Assembly: GCF_011075055.1 (NCBI RefSeq)
Contig: NC_058147.1
Span: 6,076,001-6,140,000 of the forward strand
DNA: 64,000 nt
Source of the DNA: Mangifera indica
Taxonomy: Eukaryota; Streptophyta; Magnoliopsida; Sapindales; Anacardiaceae
Direction of reading: 5' to 3'
Both the position numbers and the translations under genes were made by a program. Below are positions 11,101 to 25,108 of this stretch, piece after piece (positions within the stretch are counted from its first letter, which is position 1; each line of letters starts with the position of its first letter). Below the pieces are notes generated by a model. It saw only the letters and a program-made list of their open reading frames with translations, was not told the DNA's origin and did no database searches.

Positions 11101-14100
11101 TATGCCAGCTTTTACCATTTCCAATTTGCATGGAGTCCGGTCTTTCCCTAATTTTATAAGGGCACATATGCTAGCCTCAACAAGTCGATGGTTTTCCCCA
11201 GAAACCAAGCCGACAAGCAGATCCACAACATCATAAACTGCTGCAAACTCAACGTGTTGCTCATCGTCCAATAATCTCTCAAAAGCACAAACAGCAGATT
11301 CCACAGCTATACTTGTGTCAGACTGCATAAGTGGTACAAGGCATTGTATGCAATCAGAAGCAATTGGAGATGTTCTCATTTTTGTATTACCAAACATAAT
11401 GAAACAAAGTTCAGCAGCATTTCTCTTCAATTCCAATGATGAAGCAGTTGACAATATTTTACATAGACTCTCAAGAGGGTCTCCTTCCACATCAGTCAAT
11501 AAACCCGCTTTTGAGGGATTTCCCGATGTCAACTTGATCAATGAAACAAGAGCAACCTCTTGCTCACACTCTGATGCAGCATTAAGCATGTCAACCAATG
11601 GCTGAACAGCCTGCCAAGCTAATTCAGAGTCTCTAACATTATCTGCATCAAAAAGTTCACAGAGGGCCCTTGCAGCACTAAGTCTAGCACCTCTTGAGCT
11701 CAAACGCAGAACAGCTATGAGTTGATTCAAGGAACTAAGGGATGCTTCATATCGGATGATATCAGGATTGCTATACAATATTCTCAATAATTCTGCTATG
11801 GCGGCTTCTGTTGAGTGTTGAGGGCTCAAAGATAGGTATTTTGTTAGAGCATCCAGAGCTCCAGCTTCAGCCATGATTAATTTATTTGTATCACTTCCAT
11901 CTACAATGCAAGTCAAGAGTTGAACAGCAATTGGAGGGGCACCTGGCCTATCGGGAATGGGTCTCAACAGATCAACTAGCATAGGAATTGATTTTCGTGC
12001 AACAGAACCAACTCTTACCTCCTCAATTTCAAAAAGTTGTTCCAACACAACTTGATCAGGAGTTCTTACCAGTAAAAATTCTTCAGATAAAGCCATAAGG
12101 TCTGGCATATCTGATTCTATGTAGCCAATTAGAGCTATCAAGCCAGCAACAGCACCTGAATTTGCAATAGCAAGATTTATGCCCTTGCTTCCACTACAAA
12201 TAAGACTAGCCATTGCCTGGGCAGCAAAATACCTATCAATTACTTGATCAGATCTCAGCAGAAGAGCAAGTGAGGGTATGATGCTCATTGTTGCAGGAGA
12301 TAGAGCAACATTAGCATCTTGAAACAATATGGCCAGGAGCATGGCACTAATCCATACACTGTCAGTATCTTCAAATTCAGCCTGCAAAACAACAGACGTT
12401 TAATTTTTGCCAGCAATAAAAAATGGACAAAATTTAGACCATAAACATTCATAATACCATAAATGCAATATAAGCAACCAAAAAGATAAAGGCATAAAAC
12501 CCAAACTAACTAAAAGGATAAATCAGGCCATACCTGTGGATTTGAAGCAAAATTTGCAAGCTTGTCAGAGAGAACCTCAAGTCCACCAGCTTCAACTACA
12601 GTTAGTTTATTCTTTGTATGATAGGAAGAAATTATTGATAGCAACCATAAGGCAACAGTGCCTACCATGACAGTGGCTGGATCAGAAATATCAAAATCAC
12701 TGCCTTTATGAAATGTAGTTCTTTCCACATAACCTTTTGGAGTAATGACTTCAATTTCTAAAGAGGAACAACTAGAACATTGCTTCATCATATCCACTAA
12801 AGCAAATATAAGGGATTCCAAATATCCTGACAGATCAAGAGCATCCATTGACTGCTCTTTGTGCTCCTTTGCAGCACAAATGAGTAATGCCGTTCCCTCA
12901 ACTCTAACTTCTAAACTGGATGAATGCATGATTCTATTAGCTAAAGCAACAATGGATGCTGATCTTGCAACCAACAGATCACCTAGTACAACTGGTTGAT
13001 CCCTGCAAAACCTAGAAAGAATTTCTATAGCCTTATCTTGCAATGAAGGAGGCCCCTCTGCCAGACAGCGCACAAGAGGTTCTAAGCTTGAAGGAACCTC
13101 GACAAGGACAGCCCATGGCAGGTATGAGAGGTTCGAATCCTGCTTTGTCCTAGCCAAAAGTGAAATTACTTCTAAAGCATCTGCAGCATCAGTTCCATCC
13201 ATACTCATTGCATTTACAGAATCAACTATTGTATGGACAACAAAACGAAACTGGGAATTTCCTTTGAGCACATCACCAACTGGAAAATGCTTCAGTAACT
13301 GATGTAAGGCCTGTGATGCATTCTTCTTACCTTCTGAAGTTCCTTCTGCCAGCACTCTTGTCAAAACAGAAACAACATCTTTAGCCAGGGCTTCTGCTGC
13401 AACCTGGGGATCAGAAAGAAGATTGGCCAAAGCAGCAACAGCAGTTTCAGCAGCACTTATAGAAGAAGTTTTACCCAACTTAATAAGAGGACTGACATCC
13501 CCTTCGGTAATATAAGACATCTTGTTTGTAGTTTTAGTCTTTGTAGGGCGGGAAAGAGCAGCCAATGCTCGAGCTGACTGTGTGGCAACAACTTGATTAT
13601 TACTGGTTAAAAGCTTCATACATGGCTTCACAATCTCATCAGTTGCAAGACTATCACAGATATCTTGTCTTGTGCTGAAAAAATCAGCTAGGACAGAAGC
13701 AGCATTTTCTTGGGTTTCTTCGTTGGAGGAATTGAGCACCTGGACGAGAGATGTCAGCCCTTTATTAGCAGCAGATCCCTTCTGCAAAAGAACATTTTTT
13801 GATGCCACTGTAAGTACATGACCCAAAACTTTAATAATATGGGCCTTTGAACTTGGTGAATCTCCTAGAAGGAAAGCTAGCAACTGATTAATGGTGGCAG
13901 AATCAGCTGTCCGGACAAGTTTTGTAAGTGCCATAGCTGATGCTGCCTGCCCTTTCATTCCACCACTTCTTAGGAGCCATAAGAAAGCTGGAACAGCTCC
14001 AGCACTTTCAACACAGGCACGGATATCTTCACTGTGACAGCACAAATTCCACAGAACATAAGCTGCAACCTCCCTTGCCGTCTGAGATCCAGTCTCTAAT

Positions 14101-15982
14101 AACTGCACCAGTGGAGGAATACCGCCAGCAGCAGTGATAGCCCACTTGCTGTCATCAACCTGATCAGTTAAGATTGATAACAACTGAACAGCATACTCTT
14201 GATGCTGCTCGCTTGATAAGCCCAGCAACGACATCAGCAACTGAACTCCTTCTCTCTTGCCAACAGCCTCCCAGATGCCAACTCCATTGCAGCATAATGT
14301 GGTTAACGACGCTATCAGATACTCCTGCACATCAGCAGCAGCCATTGTTATGAGTCCTATAAGCACCTTCTTCGCTTCCGCATGACTGAGGCATCTTGAG
14401 AGGTAGATGTTTCCATATAAGCTGGCCATAGCCTCAAGAACACGCTGTTGAACAAGTTCATTATCATGAGGCTTCAGTAACATCACTAATATATTCTCTA
14501 TCTGTGTTGCATCAAAAGTTTCCTCATCAACTGTAGAATTTTGACCAAAGACCATCAGAGCATAGGCAAGTGCTCCTATTATATCAGTAACTGGAGCAGC
14601 TAGGCAAAGAGATTGAGATAGTTCTCCAAGATACATTATAAAAGCAGACAAGCCCCCATAAATATTAGCTAAAGCTTGTGTTGCATGACCCTGCAGCGCC
14701 TGGCCACACTCCCCTTGCATACACTCTTTAGAAGGAGCAACAATAGCCCCAATCAAAATGGGGACACCTTCAGCATCAACAACAGCTTTCTTAGCTTTGA
14801 CTGACTTTGACGAAAGTGCCTCCAAAGCATCAGCAGCGCTAGCACGAACAGAAACATCATTATTCTGACCCACAAGCTGCAGCAAAGATTTGACAGCTCC
14901 AGAGTCTATTACTTTGGGGATACTATCACTGAAAGCCAACATCAGACGGGCCAATAAAGAAGCTGCATTGGACTGAGCAGCAGCACTACCAGAAGATAGA
15001 AGACCCACAATAATATCTACTCCTCCAGCCTCAAGTGTGGCCCTCCAATACCCATTCATGTCACCACAAAGATTCCTCAAAGCCCCAGTAACAAACCCCT
15101 GTACCACTTTATCCTGCTGGTTCTTTGGATCAAGCTGATCCCATAAGGAGGGAACCACATCTTCTGTAACAAATATTTTCATACCAACATGATCATCTGA
15201 AAGTCCACCAGAGGAGACCTCATATATTGCCTCAGCCGCTGCTTTCCTTGCTTCAGTTGATTCTGACTTCAAAAGTGAGAGCAATGGTGGAATGCATCCA
15301 CCTAGAAGCACCTTTAATCGTAAGTCTTCATCTTTGCATAGAACACTAAGAGTTGCAGCAACATTTACTTTTGCCACAGAGGTACCAATCCTGAGAATTG
15401 ATATGAACAAAGGCATTGCTTGGGCATGAGTGCCAATAAGCGTTCTGGCCTCCTTCCTTGATCTTACAATACCAAGTATACGTGCTGTAATAAGTTCTTT
15501 CTCTTGTGTTGAAGACATACTGGCATGTAGTTGCTCAATAATTTGAGCAACCATAGACAACAGACTGTCTGGGTCATCCATTCCTTCTGTCCCATTAGAT
15601 GCCCTGGATGCAACCAGTAAATTAATTGTACTAATTATTATCTGGGCACCAAAATGAGTGATAATCTAACATCAGCTAGAATTTAATAAAGAAACGTATA
15701 AATTAATTCTGGTTACTGATTCAACAGAAAAGATGATGATAACTTTCTAAATTCAGCAGTGAATAATTTCATTTCAGATGGGTTTTTATTCACTCATTTG
15801 AAAAATGTTAACAGTTCCTATACATATACATGACACTTTATTGTTGAGGTATTATAAAGCTGTCTCATTATCAGATTTTATATATGTGTGTGTGTGTGTG
15901 AAACCAACAACAAAACTAACCTAGGCTGCGAAACAGATTGAAATCTATGCTCTTGGGGTTCAGGAGAGGGAGAATTTGACAT
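8195..15982 (-). CDS. CSI3: Cellulose synthase-interactive protein, CSI3-type
   Basis: Six coding exons on the minus strand: 15982-15921, 15603-12534, 12381-9837, 9462-9008, 8701-8585, 8356-8195, joining in frame to 2,136 residues, the size of the CSI family. CSI proteins tie plasma-membrane cellulose synthase complexes to cortical microtubules and help deliver them. Nearly the whole chain is armadillo-type helical repeats (for example GCIPPLLSLLKSESTEARKA near residue 120 and AAGGIPPLVQLLETGSQTAR near 500). The last 130 or so residues form a C2 domain, with TVTIKRGNNLKQ, NAFCRLTIGNGPPRQTK and PEWKEGFTWAFDVPPKGQKL, reported in CSI1 to bind microtubules and lipids. The start, MSNSPSPEPQ at 15982, sits on its own short exon joined by AG/GTTAGT to the exon with MDDPDS; this N-terminus and the gene's neighbours favour CSI3 over CSI1. 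The 3,070-bp and 2,545-bp exons have no interruptions, so the gene looks functional. Confidence 0.96.
15885..15900. repeat. (TG)n microsatellite
   Basis: Eight TG units directly after a TATA-rich run, inside the first coding intron of CSI3. Likely length-polymorphic. Confidence 0.9.
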
Positions 15983-16830
15983 ATGCACAAATGCACAACT
16001 CCACGGTCTCCTTGGCTGCCTGCAATTCAAAGTTACTAATCAGTATTATTAAATCAACCCCAACTGACAGATAAAAGTAACAAATAATCTTGTAAACAAG
16101 AGGAAAAATGAATGTTCTCTGACAATTGTACAACAAAACCACAAACCAAGTTAACCAACCTTTTCTATTTCCATACCTCAATCATCTCATCAACTACATA
16201 TCAATTATAAAAATTAATTTCTCGCAAATACAACACAATATCATGACCAGTCTGGTAAACTACCATCACATAGCAGCCACAATGAGATGAAAAATAAATA
16301 AATAACACCTGCTACCCTAGACATGTATTATGCACTCAAAAAAATACAAATTACATAGACAAACCAGTTCAAAAGTATATCTTCAATGCAACGCTCAGAA
16401 AACCAAATCTCCAACTAACATAATTTCAATCTCTTCAAAATTTCAATGTCTTAGTCCACCTCTACAGACTACAGGTAGCCCAAAATTTAAAAAAAAAAAA
16501 AAATCAAAGGAGTACCAACCAAAATAACGAACCTTTAATAAGAGAGAACAAACAACAAAACATAATTAGAAAGATGGATATTTTTATGAAGATGAAGACC
16601 ATACGGATTATCAATGAGATATATAACAAAATAAAAAGCCTACCGACAATGTAAATGCCGAGAACTCTCCCTTACAGCTATCCGAAAACCCGGTTTCTCG
16701 GCCCAAAAAACATCACAATCCAATCATCGTCCGTCGCTTTCAATTTACAAGATCAAAAGCCAAATTCACCGAAAAAAAAAAAAGATCAAAAGCCAAACTT
16801 TCCCGGAACATTTAGATCTTCAGACACTTG

Positions 16831-16866
<36 letters not shown>

Positions 16867-17200
16867 GTGTTGAATTGAACTGTACTACCAATTTAAACAA
16901 CAATGAAAATGTGAGTATTTTTCAACATGAAAACAAAATGAGAACCGTACGGAGATCAGATCACTGAGTCCAACTCAAAACACATGTACTTTTCCTCAAC
17001 TATAAACAAAATTAAAAATCTTAACAATAAAAAACACCTTCAAATAACCGAATTGAGAAATAAAACCCAAGTGAGAGCTCTACGCCGTCAATGAAGGCCG
17101 CAAGCGACAGACAGTCAGTGAGAGAGAACCTCAGTCTTTTCGCTTCGTTTCTTTTCTTTCGGTTTTGTTTCCTTTTCATCATATTTTTATCCTTTTTTTT
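15983..17200 (-). promoter_or_regulatory. CSI3 5' region with probable 5'-UTR intron
   Basis: Upstream of the CSI3 ATG (minus strand) there is an acceptor-like TTGCAG at about 16020-16025, and a donor-like TCG/GTAGGC near 16643 read on the minus strand, so a roughly 0.6-kb intron in the 5' UTR is likely. The interval also holds two microsatellites. A pyrimidine-rich, TC-repeat stretch near 17100-17160 could be near the transcription start. Transcript data are needed for firm limits. Confidence 0.4.
16835..16864. repeat. (TAA)n microsatellite
   Basis: About ten uninterrupted TAA units upstream of CSI3, useful as a marker; no coding meaning. Confidence 0.9.
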
Positions 17201-18404
17201 TAAATACAATTTTTACCCTTTCCCACTATTTTTATATTATTTACGTGGAATTTTACCATTGGGTACGGTTAAAACGGGTGCATCTACTGAAGAAATTGAC
17301 GCCAATTGGCTGATTATTTATTTATGGGATTTTATTTATTTTATTATTTTGCAAAATTTAGATTTAAAATCGATTTGTTTCCATTTTCTGACGCGGATTT
17401 CTTGTTTTTATTATCTTCTTAACTGTCAGTGAGTGTGCAGTTGAGTAGAAGACTCTTACTTGATTCTTGCTGAATTTACTAGTCTGCCCCCTTTAAATAA
17501 TTTTCTAAATTCAGGATCACATAATTAAGTGATTGATGGTTGTTTAGAGTAAAAATTAAAAAATAATTAAGATTAGATTAGAAATTGAATAGATGATTTA
17601 AAAAACATAACACATGGGTGAATGTGATTGGTCTTGAGTAGTGGGTCCCACTTGATTGCATGCAATTAAATGAGTAATTATTTTATTTTATTTTTAATCC
17701 TGGATTTATGAATTGTGAAGGGAGAAGGAGGATGTTTGATCTTGATCTACATTTGTATTTAATTAAATGTATAAAATAATAATATAAATTTAAATGCCAC
17801 TAAATCAATTCAAATACGCCAAGGAAAGATTTGAAGTAGACGACAAGACAATGTTCCCGGGAAGTAATATATATTATATTTATATATATATATATATATT
17901 ATAAATTCTGACATCATCATTTACCCCACGTAATGCTTCTTGGATCTCGATATCCTCCCATGTGCTTGCTTACAAACACACCCACGATTTCTTAATCTAA
18001 TCAAATTACTTTTTTTTTTTTTTTATACCGGTAACATGTTACTATTATATAATTTTAATATATAACTGGATGAATGAATAATATATTATTAATAATTTTA
18101 AAATTAGATTAAATTATTAAATTAAATCAATAAAATCATAAGTTAATCTATAATTTATTTCAATTTATAATAATTTAATCTAATCTATATAAAAATATTG
18201 ATTTTTTTAATCTTTTGTATAGAGTATCAATTATTTAATTAAAATATTTGAAATTATATTTTATACATTTTATATTTAAAGAAATGATAAATATATTATA
18301 TGATTTAAGAAATATATAATAATTTGATAATAAATTAAATTAATTAATTGTCACATTGAACCGATCAACTCATGAACCAATAAGATGATTGGTATGGGTT
18401 TTAA

Positions 18405-18545
18405 AACATTGTGTATCATTATGTGATTGATGATTACTTTACTTTTAATTCAAAATTATTTAATCATATAATGATATATTATATGTATATTTATTTTGTG
18501 TACTTAAAATACGTACACATAATTTTATTATTTTAATATATACAT
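18405..18545. mobile_element. Palindromic MITE-like element, copy 2
   Basis: Arms tatcattatgtgattgatga and aatcatataatgatatat face each other around a short AT core, followed by gtacacataattttatt as outer arm. Same plan as the elements near 333, 30225, 44959 and 57041. Limits are approximate. Confidence 0.55.
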
Positions 18546-19702
18546 TTAGAGATTACTTAATCAACAGTTATTAGCACAAAATCATATATATGATTGTATT
18601 GCAAGTAACCAACAACGAGATCCTCCTTTCAAACCTAACTTGCAACACTTTTTACTCAAAGGGGAGCTTGAACATAATCTTCGATTTAAGTAATTACAAA
18701 GACAATTTAAGGGTGATTACTGGTTTCTTAGAATTTGTTTTATATATTGATTATCAAAATTATGAGTTTAGTTTGAATTTCTAATGGGAAATGTGAGATA
18801 GGGTTAAAGCTATACTTAGTAAACAAGTTAGCTAGGTCGAGTTAAAAATAAATCGACTTATGCAGGTAAAAAATATTTAAACTGTAATACTCTTAAACAA
18901 ATCTTGCATTGATAAAGTATGAAAGAGATATTGGATCTATTTGTACTTTATCTGTTCATCCTATAATGTTTAGAAATGAGAAAATTTAATTAGTTAAATA
19001 GTCTATAAATTTTTTAAGCTGTTAAAATATGTTTTGGATTGTAAAACTCAGAAACAAAACTATGATAAATTGTGTATCCAAAATGAATAATATATTGACA
19101 ATAAATTGAATTATTAAACTAGAGATATTACCCAAACATGTACTCAACTCTAGAGGCATGGGTAGACTCGTATATACCCATGAACTTCTTTTTAGAATTA
19201 GGCTATTTTATGATAGTTTTAGCACTGAAATTGCCAAGAATCACTCCCCTAAGGTACATAATTTTCAAACCTAACTTGTTAAGAAAAGCCATCAAGGGAC
19301 TTCTTGAAGACGTTTCATCAAACATGTGACAAGTAATTTGCAAACTTTTAGCAATCAACGCGAGTCCAGGGAATGGCAAAGAACTGCTGCTTTTTCTAGC
19401 TTTATTTCAAATTTAACACTAACTGACAATGGAAAGCAAACATATCACCATGGTGTCACTAGATGAAATAATGCGTGCCAATTTCTCAAATTCAATATTG
19501 GTCATTGTTCCTCATTCAAATTTGCTCCTGTCTAACCTCTAAAGGACAAAAACAACACAGCAGAGAAGGTAATATTACAAACTGCTCTGTGGAAGATCTC
19601 CTTTACCAGTTATGGTTCCTTTAATGAAGGTGTCAAGTTCCTTGTCTCCTCAAGTTGTGATTTTGTCATAAACTTTAGTAGAGGTGGCAAAGCTTATTAC
19701 CC

Positions 19703-20199
19703 TTAGAGGACGTTTAGTTTGGATAATATTTTATTATCAAAATTAAAATATTACTTTGAAGGTGGATTATTTAAAAAATTATTAAGCATAAATGATTACT
19801 ATGTTTGATAAAATTTAATAAGTATAAATAATTATTATATTAAGATAGAGGTAATAAAAAAATATTCTTATATTATTTTATTTAAATATTTTTTAGCATA
19901 ATTATTCTAAAATATTTTTTATATTACTTATTATATGAATTGAAAATAAAGTTATTTTTGTCCTAAAAAATTAATAAACAATAATATAATTATAGTAAAA
20001 TCAAGATTATCTTGATAATATTTTAATACCTATAGTGAATGTAGTAATCAGATTACCACTTACATTCTTTATCACATTATCATTAGTAATAGAAGATTAC
20101 TGTAATATTTTATTATTAATAAATTAAATAATATAATATAAATAACAAAAAATAAATTATTAAGGTAATATTTATTTATTGAGAACCAAATGACCTCTC
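19703..20199. mobile_element. Non-autonomous TIR element, family 2
   Basis: The left end reads gaggacgtttagtttgg and the right end, reversed, gaggtcatttggttctc, about 11 of 15 matching bases. The inside is AT-rich with no coding frame. The subterminal ATAATATTTTATTAT is shared with the element at 31013-31325, reversed, which supports one family. No clean target-site duplication was found, so class (hAT-like or other) is open. Confidence 0.45.
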
Positions 20200-23100
20200 A
20201 TCCTTTTTTTTTATGTGGGCACCTACTGGTGACCTATGCAGTGTCCATCGTTAAACCTAGTCAATATCTCAAAATGATGAATGCTCGTGTCTTATTTTTT
20301 TACCAAGGAAGCAAGTTGTGGCTAGGATGGAAAATGCACTCATAAATGGAGACACAATTTTATTAAACGCTTGTTTCATTTAGGTTGAATGATTGCTTCT
20401 CACACCCAAACTTTGATAAACTGATAATTTTTTATTTTTTAAGTTTAAAAAGTTTATTTGTCTTCTTATTATCACTTTTGTTAATAAAAACCAACTAACT
20501 TTATTATAAATTATTAGTATATCATTTTTCAGTAAAATTATGAAACTACGATGAAAAGTAATTACTTCCCTGAAGGTTAGAACCAACTCTCTTTCCTCCT
20601 CTCTCTTTCTTTTTTTGTCTTCTCTCTTTCTTAATCTATTCCACATTTTCTTTTTCTATCGTCTTCCAGGAGGACTAAATATGAGTTTATCGATAGATTC
20701 TTCATTTTTGTTGATATGAGGAATTTATCGACAACATCTTTAAACAAAACAAATAAATTATCAATAAATTGAAAACACAATTATTTATCCTAAATCACAA
20801 AAATGAAATAGAATTTTTGGTTAAAAAAAAGTGACTTATGGATTCATCTAAGACAAGAAATTGATGGAACCAATGATAGCCAAATTGAAACACTGTCTCC
20901 AACAGAATACCTTTCAATAAGAATATGTATTCGAATAGACGTGTTAGTTAACTTTCACTTGAAAATCATGTATTTAAATAAAGATACAACGGAAGTAACT
21001 CATAATAAATACTTGATTGAACAATGATTAAAACTTCATAAATGAAGTGTGTAAAAGATGTTAATACACAAAATTAAAACTATGTTTTCTTAGATAAAAT
21101 AAATGTGCAAATACATCAAAAGCAACAATATATGCATAATCGAAGCATAAAAGTCAACCCCTTCTTATGCCATCTTCCTCACTAACTCTCGCTTCTTCTA
21201 CAACCTCACATAAATCATTTCCTACATGCAAAACAATCACAAGGAATGAATGAATGTTAAACATTAAGTAAGTAGTGGTACGATATCTTAAATTGCACAC
21301 AACTCAACATTCAAAGTTTCTTATTGATTTTTTTACATTAACTCGCATATTCTTGCACTCAGCTAAAGTCATTATAGCTCCTCTCTTATCCCTTCTCACT
21401 ATGATAAATACACCAAAACTTATTTTTTACTCCGCATGAGAACATGACTATTCATTTACTATCTCAAGCACATTCACTTTGCTTTGTTAGTCAGACTATG
21501 CTGCAAATGTGTAAACACATTGACTACATAAGCAAATAAGTCGTAGTCCCTATTTCCATGAACACAATTATCATAAACTGCTAAATTCATCCGAAGGTAG
21601 TCTTCACCATGGGTGTGTGCTTGAAGCATCTCACTAGTCACATAATGAATAAACTCACATAGTCCCCTATTTCATGCACACAAAGTATGTGGATTGCTCG
21701 ATTAATACCCTACTATGGATGTCTTTATATCAAGCGTGTAAATGAAATATCTCAAAAGTGCCACCTTGATGCTTTTACATTTGGGTTCTTTAGCCAAAAA
21801 TTACACAATGTTAACTTATGAACCCATGCCACATATCCCACAACATTAAAAGATCACATAGTAGTAGCACCTTTCCTTAATCTTATGCCACGTATCACAT
21901 AATAATGACACCTCAACTTAATTTTGTATCATATATTACACAATAGTTGTTTTCATCTCACATCTCCTGCCAAATATCACATAACATTAGCATGATTTAT
22001 TACTTCTTCAAGCCACAAATTACTCAATAATTACTCACTCGTTTTTTCATTCTTACCACATATCACACTATTAGTGGCCTATTACTAAAAACACTCTAAT
22101 GATTAAAGTGATCTTAGAGAGGGGTGAATATGATCTTCTAAATATTGATATCACAAATTATAAATTAAAAACAACAACAAATAAATGAGCAAAAATTAAA
22201 GAGAATGGTTAGAATATGCTTAATGTTTATAATGGTTTGAAACCTTTTCTTTTACGCCTCGCCCATCCATTTTGTCAAACAACTTAAATTTTCAATAGAA
22301 TCAATGAAGTCTTTACACTAGTTTATCCAAGATTTTGTTCAAAATATATTAGTTGAATTGAAATTTTATCCACAATGATTTGAAAGTATAAGTTTTGAAT
22401 GTAAAATGCATCTACAAGGTTAACTACACAAATTTAGTACAAATATTTTCTCAAGGATATGAATATAAGTTTAGTGAGAGAAGAAGAGAAAGTTTTTCTT
22501 AGAGATGATGAGCATAGATTGATATAATATGGTCTCTAACCTTTTTCAACTTGAAATAACTTCAATTTATTGGTAAATTTAATGATATTGGAAACATTGA
22601 AAGAGTCATTGAATTGAGATTTGTATCCGTTAACATTTGAAAATGATAGATTTATCTTGAAATATGATGATGTATGGGCGTTTGTGCTTGACTAGAAAAT
22701 TCGTTTTTTAGACTACATCAACCTCTATCAGAGCTTCTAATAGTTGAATTTGTTTTTGTGTCAAACGTTTACATAAGTGTGTATTTCCTATGCAATACCC
22801 TTTTTCAAATGCATACTCTTAGGTAGAATATAAACCTAAAGAGACATGGAAGCTTTGGACTTTTACTCAGGCATACAATGAAATTTAAGGCATGCTTAAC
22901 ACTTAGTATCTCATAGGATGCAAAAAGGAGTATAAACATTTTTACTGGACAACATCAATCTCATATAATAAATAAAATCATCCACAAAACCATAGTCTCT
23001 GAAATCCGACCCATAAAATGAAATGTGCATAGACAAGTACAAGTCTTAAACTAAAAATCAATACAAGCTCAACATAACACAAAAAACTAAATTACCCCTC

Positions 23101-25014
23101 CGCCTCATGCAACTCTACAAGTTGGACCATTAGCTCCCCTCTCGCATATATTGTACCAAGTAATAAAAAATACATTTTACCTATTAAAACTAACATATGA
23201 TTTTAATGAATAGGTGATAATGAATTTTTTAAACTTAAAAGTGAGAAATTGTTGTTTCATAAAAGCTCGTGTGGGAAATAGTCATTCGGCCTTTCATTTG
23301 CTAAATCCCCACACACACATATATGTGTGTGCATGCATACATGTATGTATGTATGTGTCCCTCTTTTTTAAAAAAAATAATCGACAGAATTTAAAACTAC
23401 TGTCTACCATGACACCATTGTATTGATTAGGCACATAAACTAAATGATGTGTTGACAAACATGAGAATTCTCATGTAATATGTAATATTTAACATTAACT
23501 TGGTTGGGTAGGTCAAAATGTAATTAAATTGTCAATGACTACAAAAAATAGGTTGATAGGGTGTTAATAGGGTACAAGAATATGTTGATAAAGCACATGG
23601 GGAGAGGAAAGACGACATCTTGGCAGTACGATTTGGACTAATTTAAGAATCAAAGTTACCATAATTTTTTATGACCTTATATACATTAAATTTGAGGCAC
23701 TCTTCTCATTCATTACCTAAGTGCAGACACAATGAAATGTTTAATAGGACTGCCATTTTTTTATGGGCCATGATTAGACCATTAAGAGTCCGTTCATGTC
23801 GATCTTCTTCCTTTGCAATCACTTCAGCTGTCTGATACATAGGTTTGTAATGGGTTAATCGTTCTAGGCCAGTATGCTTGGGCCTTCTGGCCCAACAACC
23901 TCCGATCGGCCAGTTGAAGGGATGCTGAAATTATCTCATAATAAATATATATATTTTTTAAATGTGCATATTAAAAGAAAAAAAAAAACAAAGGGACACC
24001 AAGGATCAACTAAGTTCGATCTAACAGGAGGAAAGCAAGCAAAACATTACAAATAGACAAAGCCCACAAGAAACAAATAAATTAACTCATCTTTTTTCGA
24101 AAACCTATCATAGGATATATCATGATAGAATTCAAGAGGAGACACAAAATTAACCTATACAAACTAGTATTAACAAGTATTCGAGAATGCAGACCTGACC
24201 ACAAATCAAACACCACAGAAAATTTACCATCCATATAAAACAAAAAAACTCAGCAACCAACATATTTATAACTTATAATATCACTATAATTTTAATGCAT
24301 TGTCATGTAAATTAACGGTAATTAATTAAAATAACTCATTTGAAAGGGGTGTATATGGAATTGACCAACACTCCAAGAGAGTATACCTTTGCGGCCAATG
24401 TTTAGATGAAATTACTATATTTTATAAACTTGTTTTGACCTAGTTAATATCAAAACTCACATAGACCTGCATATCGAACATTCCTTCATACATGCCAATT
24501 TTTAACCGTTGATCTTAAGTTTTTCATTTTTCATACAAAAAATGGGTAATAACCATTTTCACCATTTTCAATTTGTCGCAACGTAATAACCAAATTCATA
24601 CCTTGTAAGTCAAGGTGGGTTGAATTCTCACCATTTTCAATTTGTCGCCAACGTAATCCAATATTTTAATGAATCATTAGACTTTAGTAACAAACGAGGT
24701 AAATGGGACAGAAAATAAGGCTAATAGGCCTAGTTTTTTCTTTAACATATAATAAAATAGAGAAACCCAACCTAGCCCATTACAAGATATTAAGATTTTT
24801 AAAAACCCAAAAATATTTGCTTATGTACATACACATGGATATACACATGCCAATGGTTAATAATGCATAATTCCAATTTCCAATCACCTCCATCCAATGT
24901 CCCTAAACCTATATAACCTGTATTTCCAATACTACCCTCCGATCAGCTAGTCCACCCCGCACGGGCACACTCATAGACTTTCGTCTCGTGTTACCGTACA
25001 AGGCTACCTACACT

Positions 25015-25098
25015 ACCAATTCTATCAAATCTGGGTCCCACGACACCCTGTTTACCACCAATTCTATCAAATTTGGGTCCCACGACACCCCATTTACC
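25015..25098. repeat. 42-bp unit, two tandem copies
   Basis: Two back-to-back copies of a 42-bp unit (25015-25056 and 25057-25098) beginning accaattctatcaaat, differing at few positions. They start 11 bp beyond the stop codon of the NAC gene, so they are probably in its 3' UTR. Confidence 0.9.
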
Positions 25099-25108
25099 CG
25101 GTCCCACT

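Larger units (their letters stand above)
17201..25014. other. Long gene-poor AT-rich region
   Basis: Nearly 8 kb without a gene I can support. Reading frames are short and have no family motif. It contains an AT dinucleotide run (about 17880-17899), a palindromic MITE copy (18405-18545), a larger TIR element (19703-20199), and a direct repeat of about 30 bp, caccattttcaatttgtcg, starting at 24560 and again at 24629. A stretch near 22110-22300, with agaggggtgaatatgatc and a cctcgcccatcc block, resembles plant LTR-type debris but is too worn to classify. Confidence 0.6.

Noticed and set aside
10937..11605. Two plus-strand frames of about 100 codons
   Set aside because: They are antisense shadows of the conserved CSI3 coding exon.
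13118..13140. A T-arm-like GGTTCGAATCC, as in tRNA genes
   Set aside because: It lies inside the long armadillo exon of CSI3 in a fully open frame, and no acceptor stem or anticodon arm fits around it.
22110..22300. Possible LTR fragment with an agaggggtgaat block
   Set aside because: No second LTR, primer-binding site or target duplication was found, so it is mentioned only as debris in the intergenic entry.
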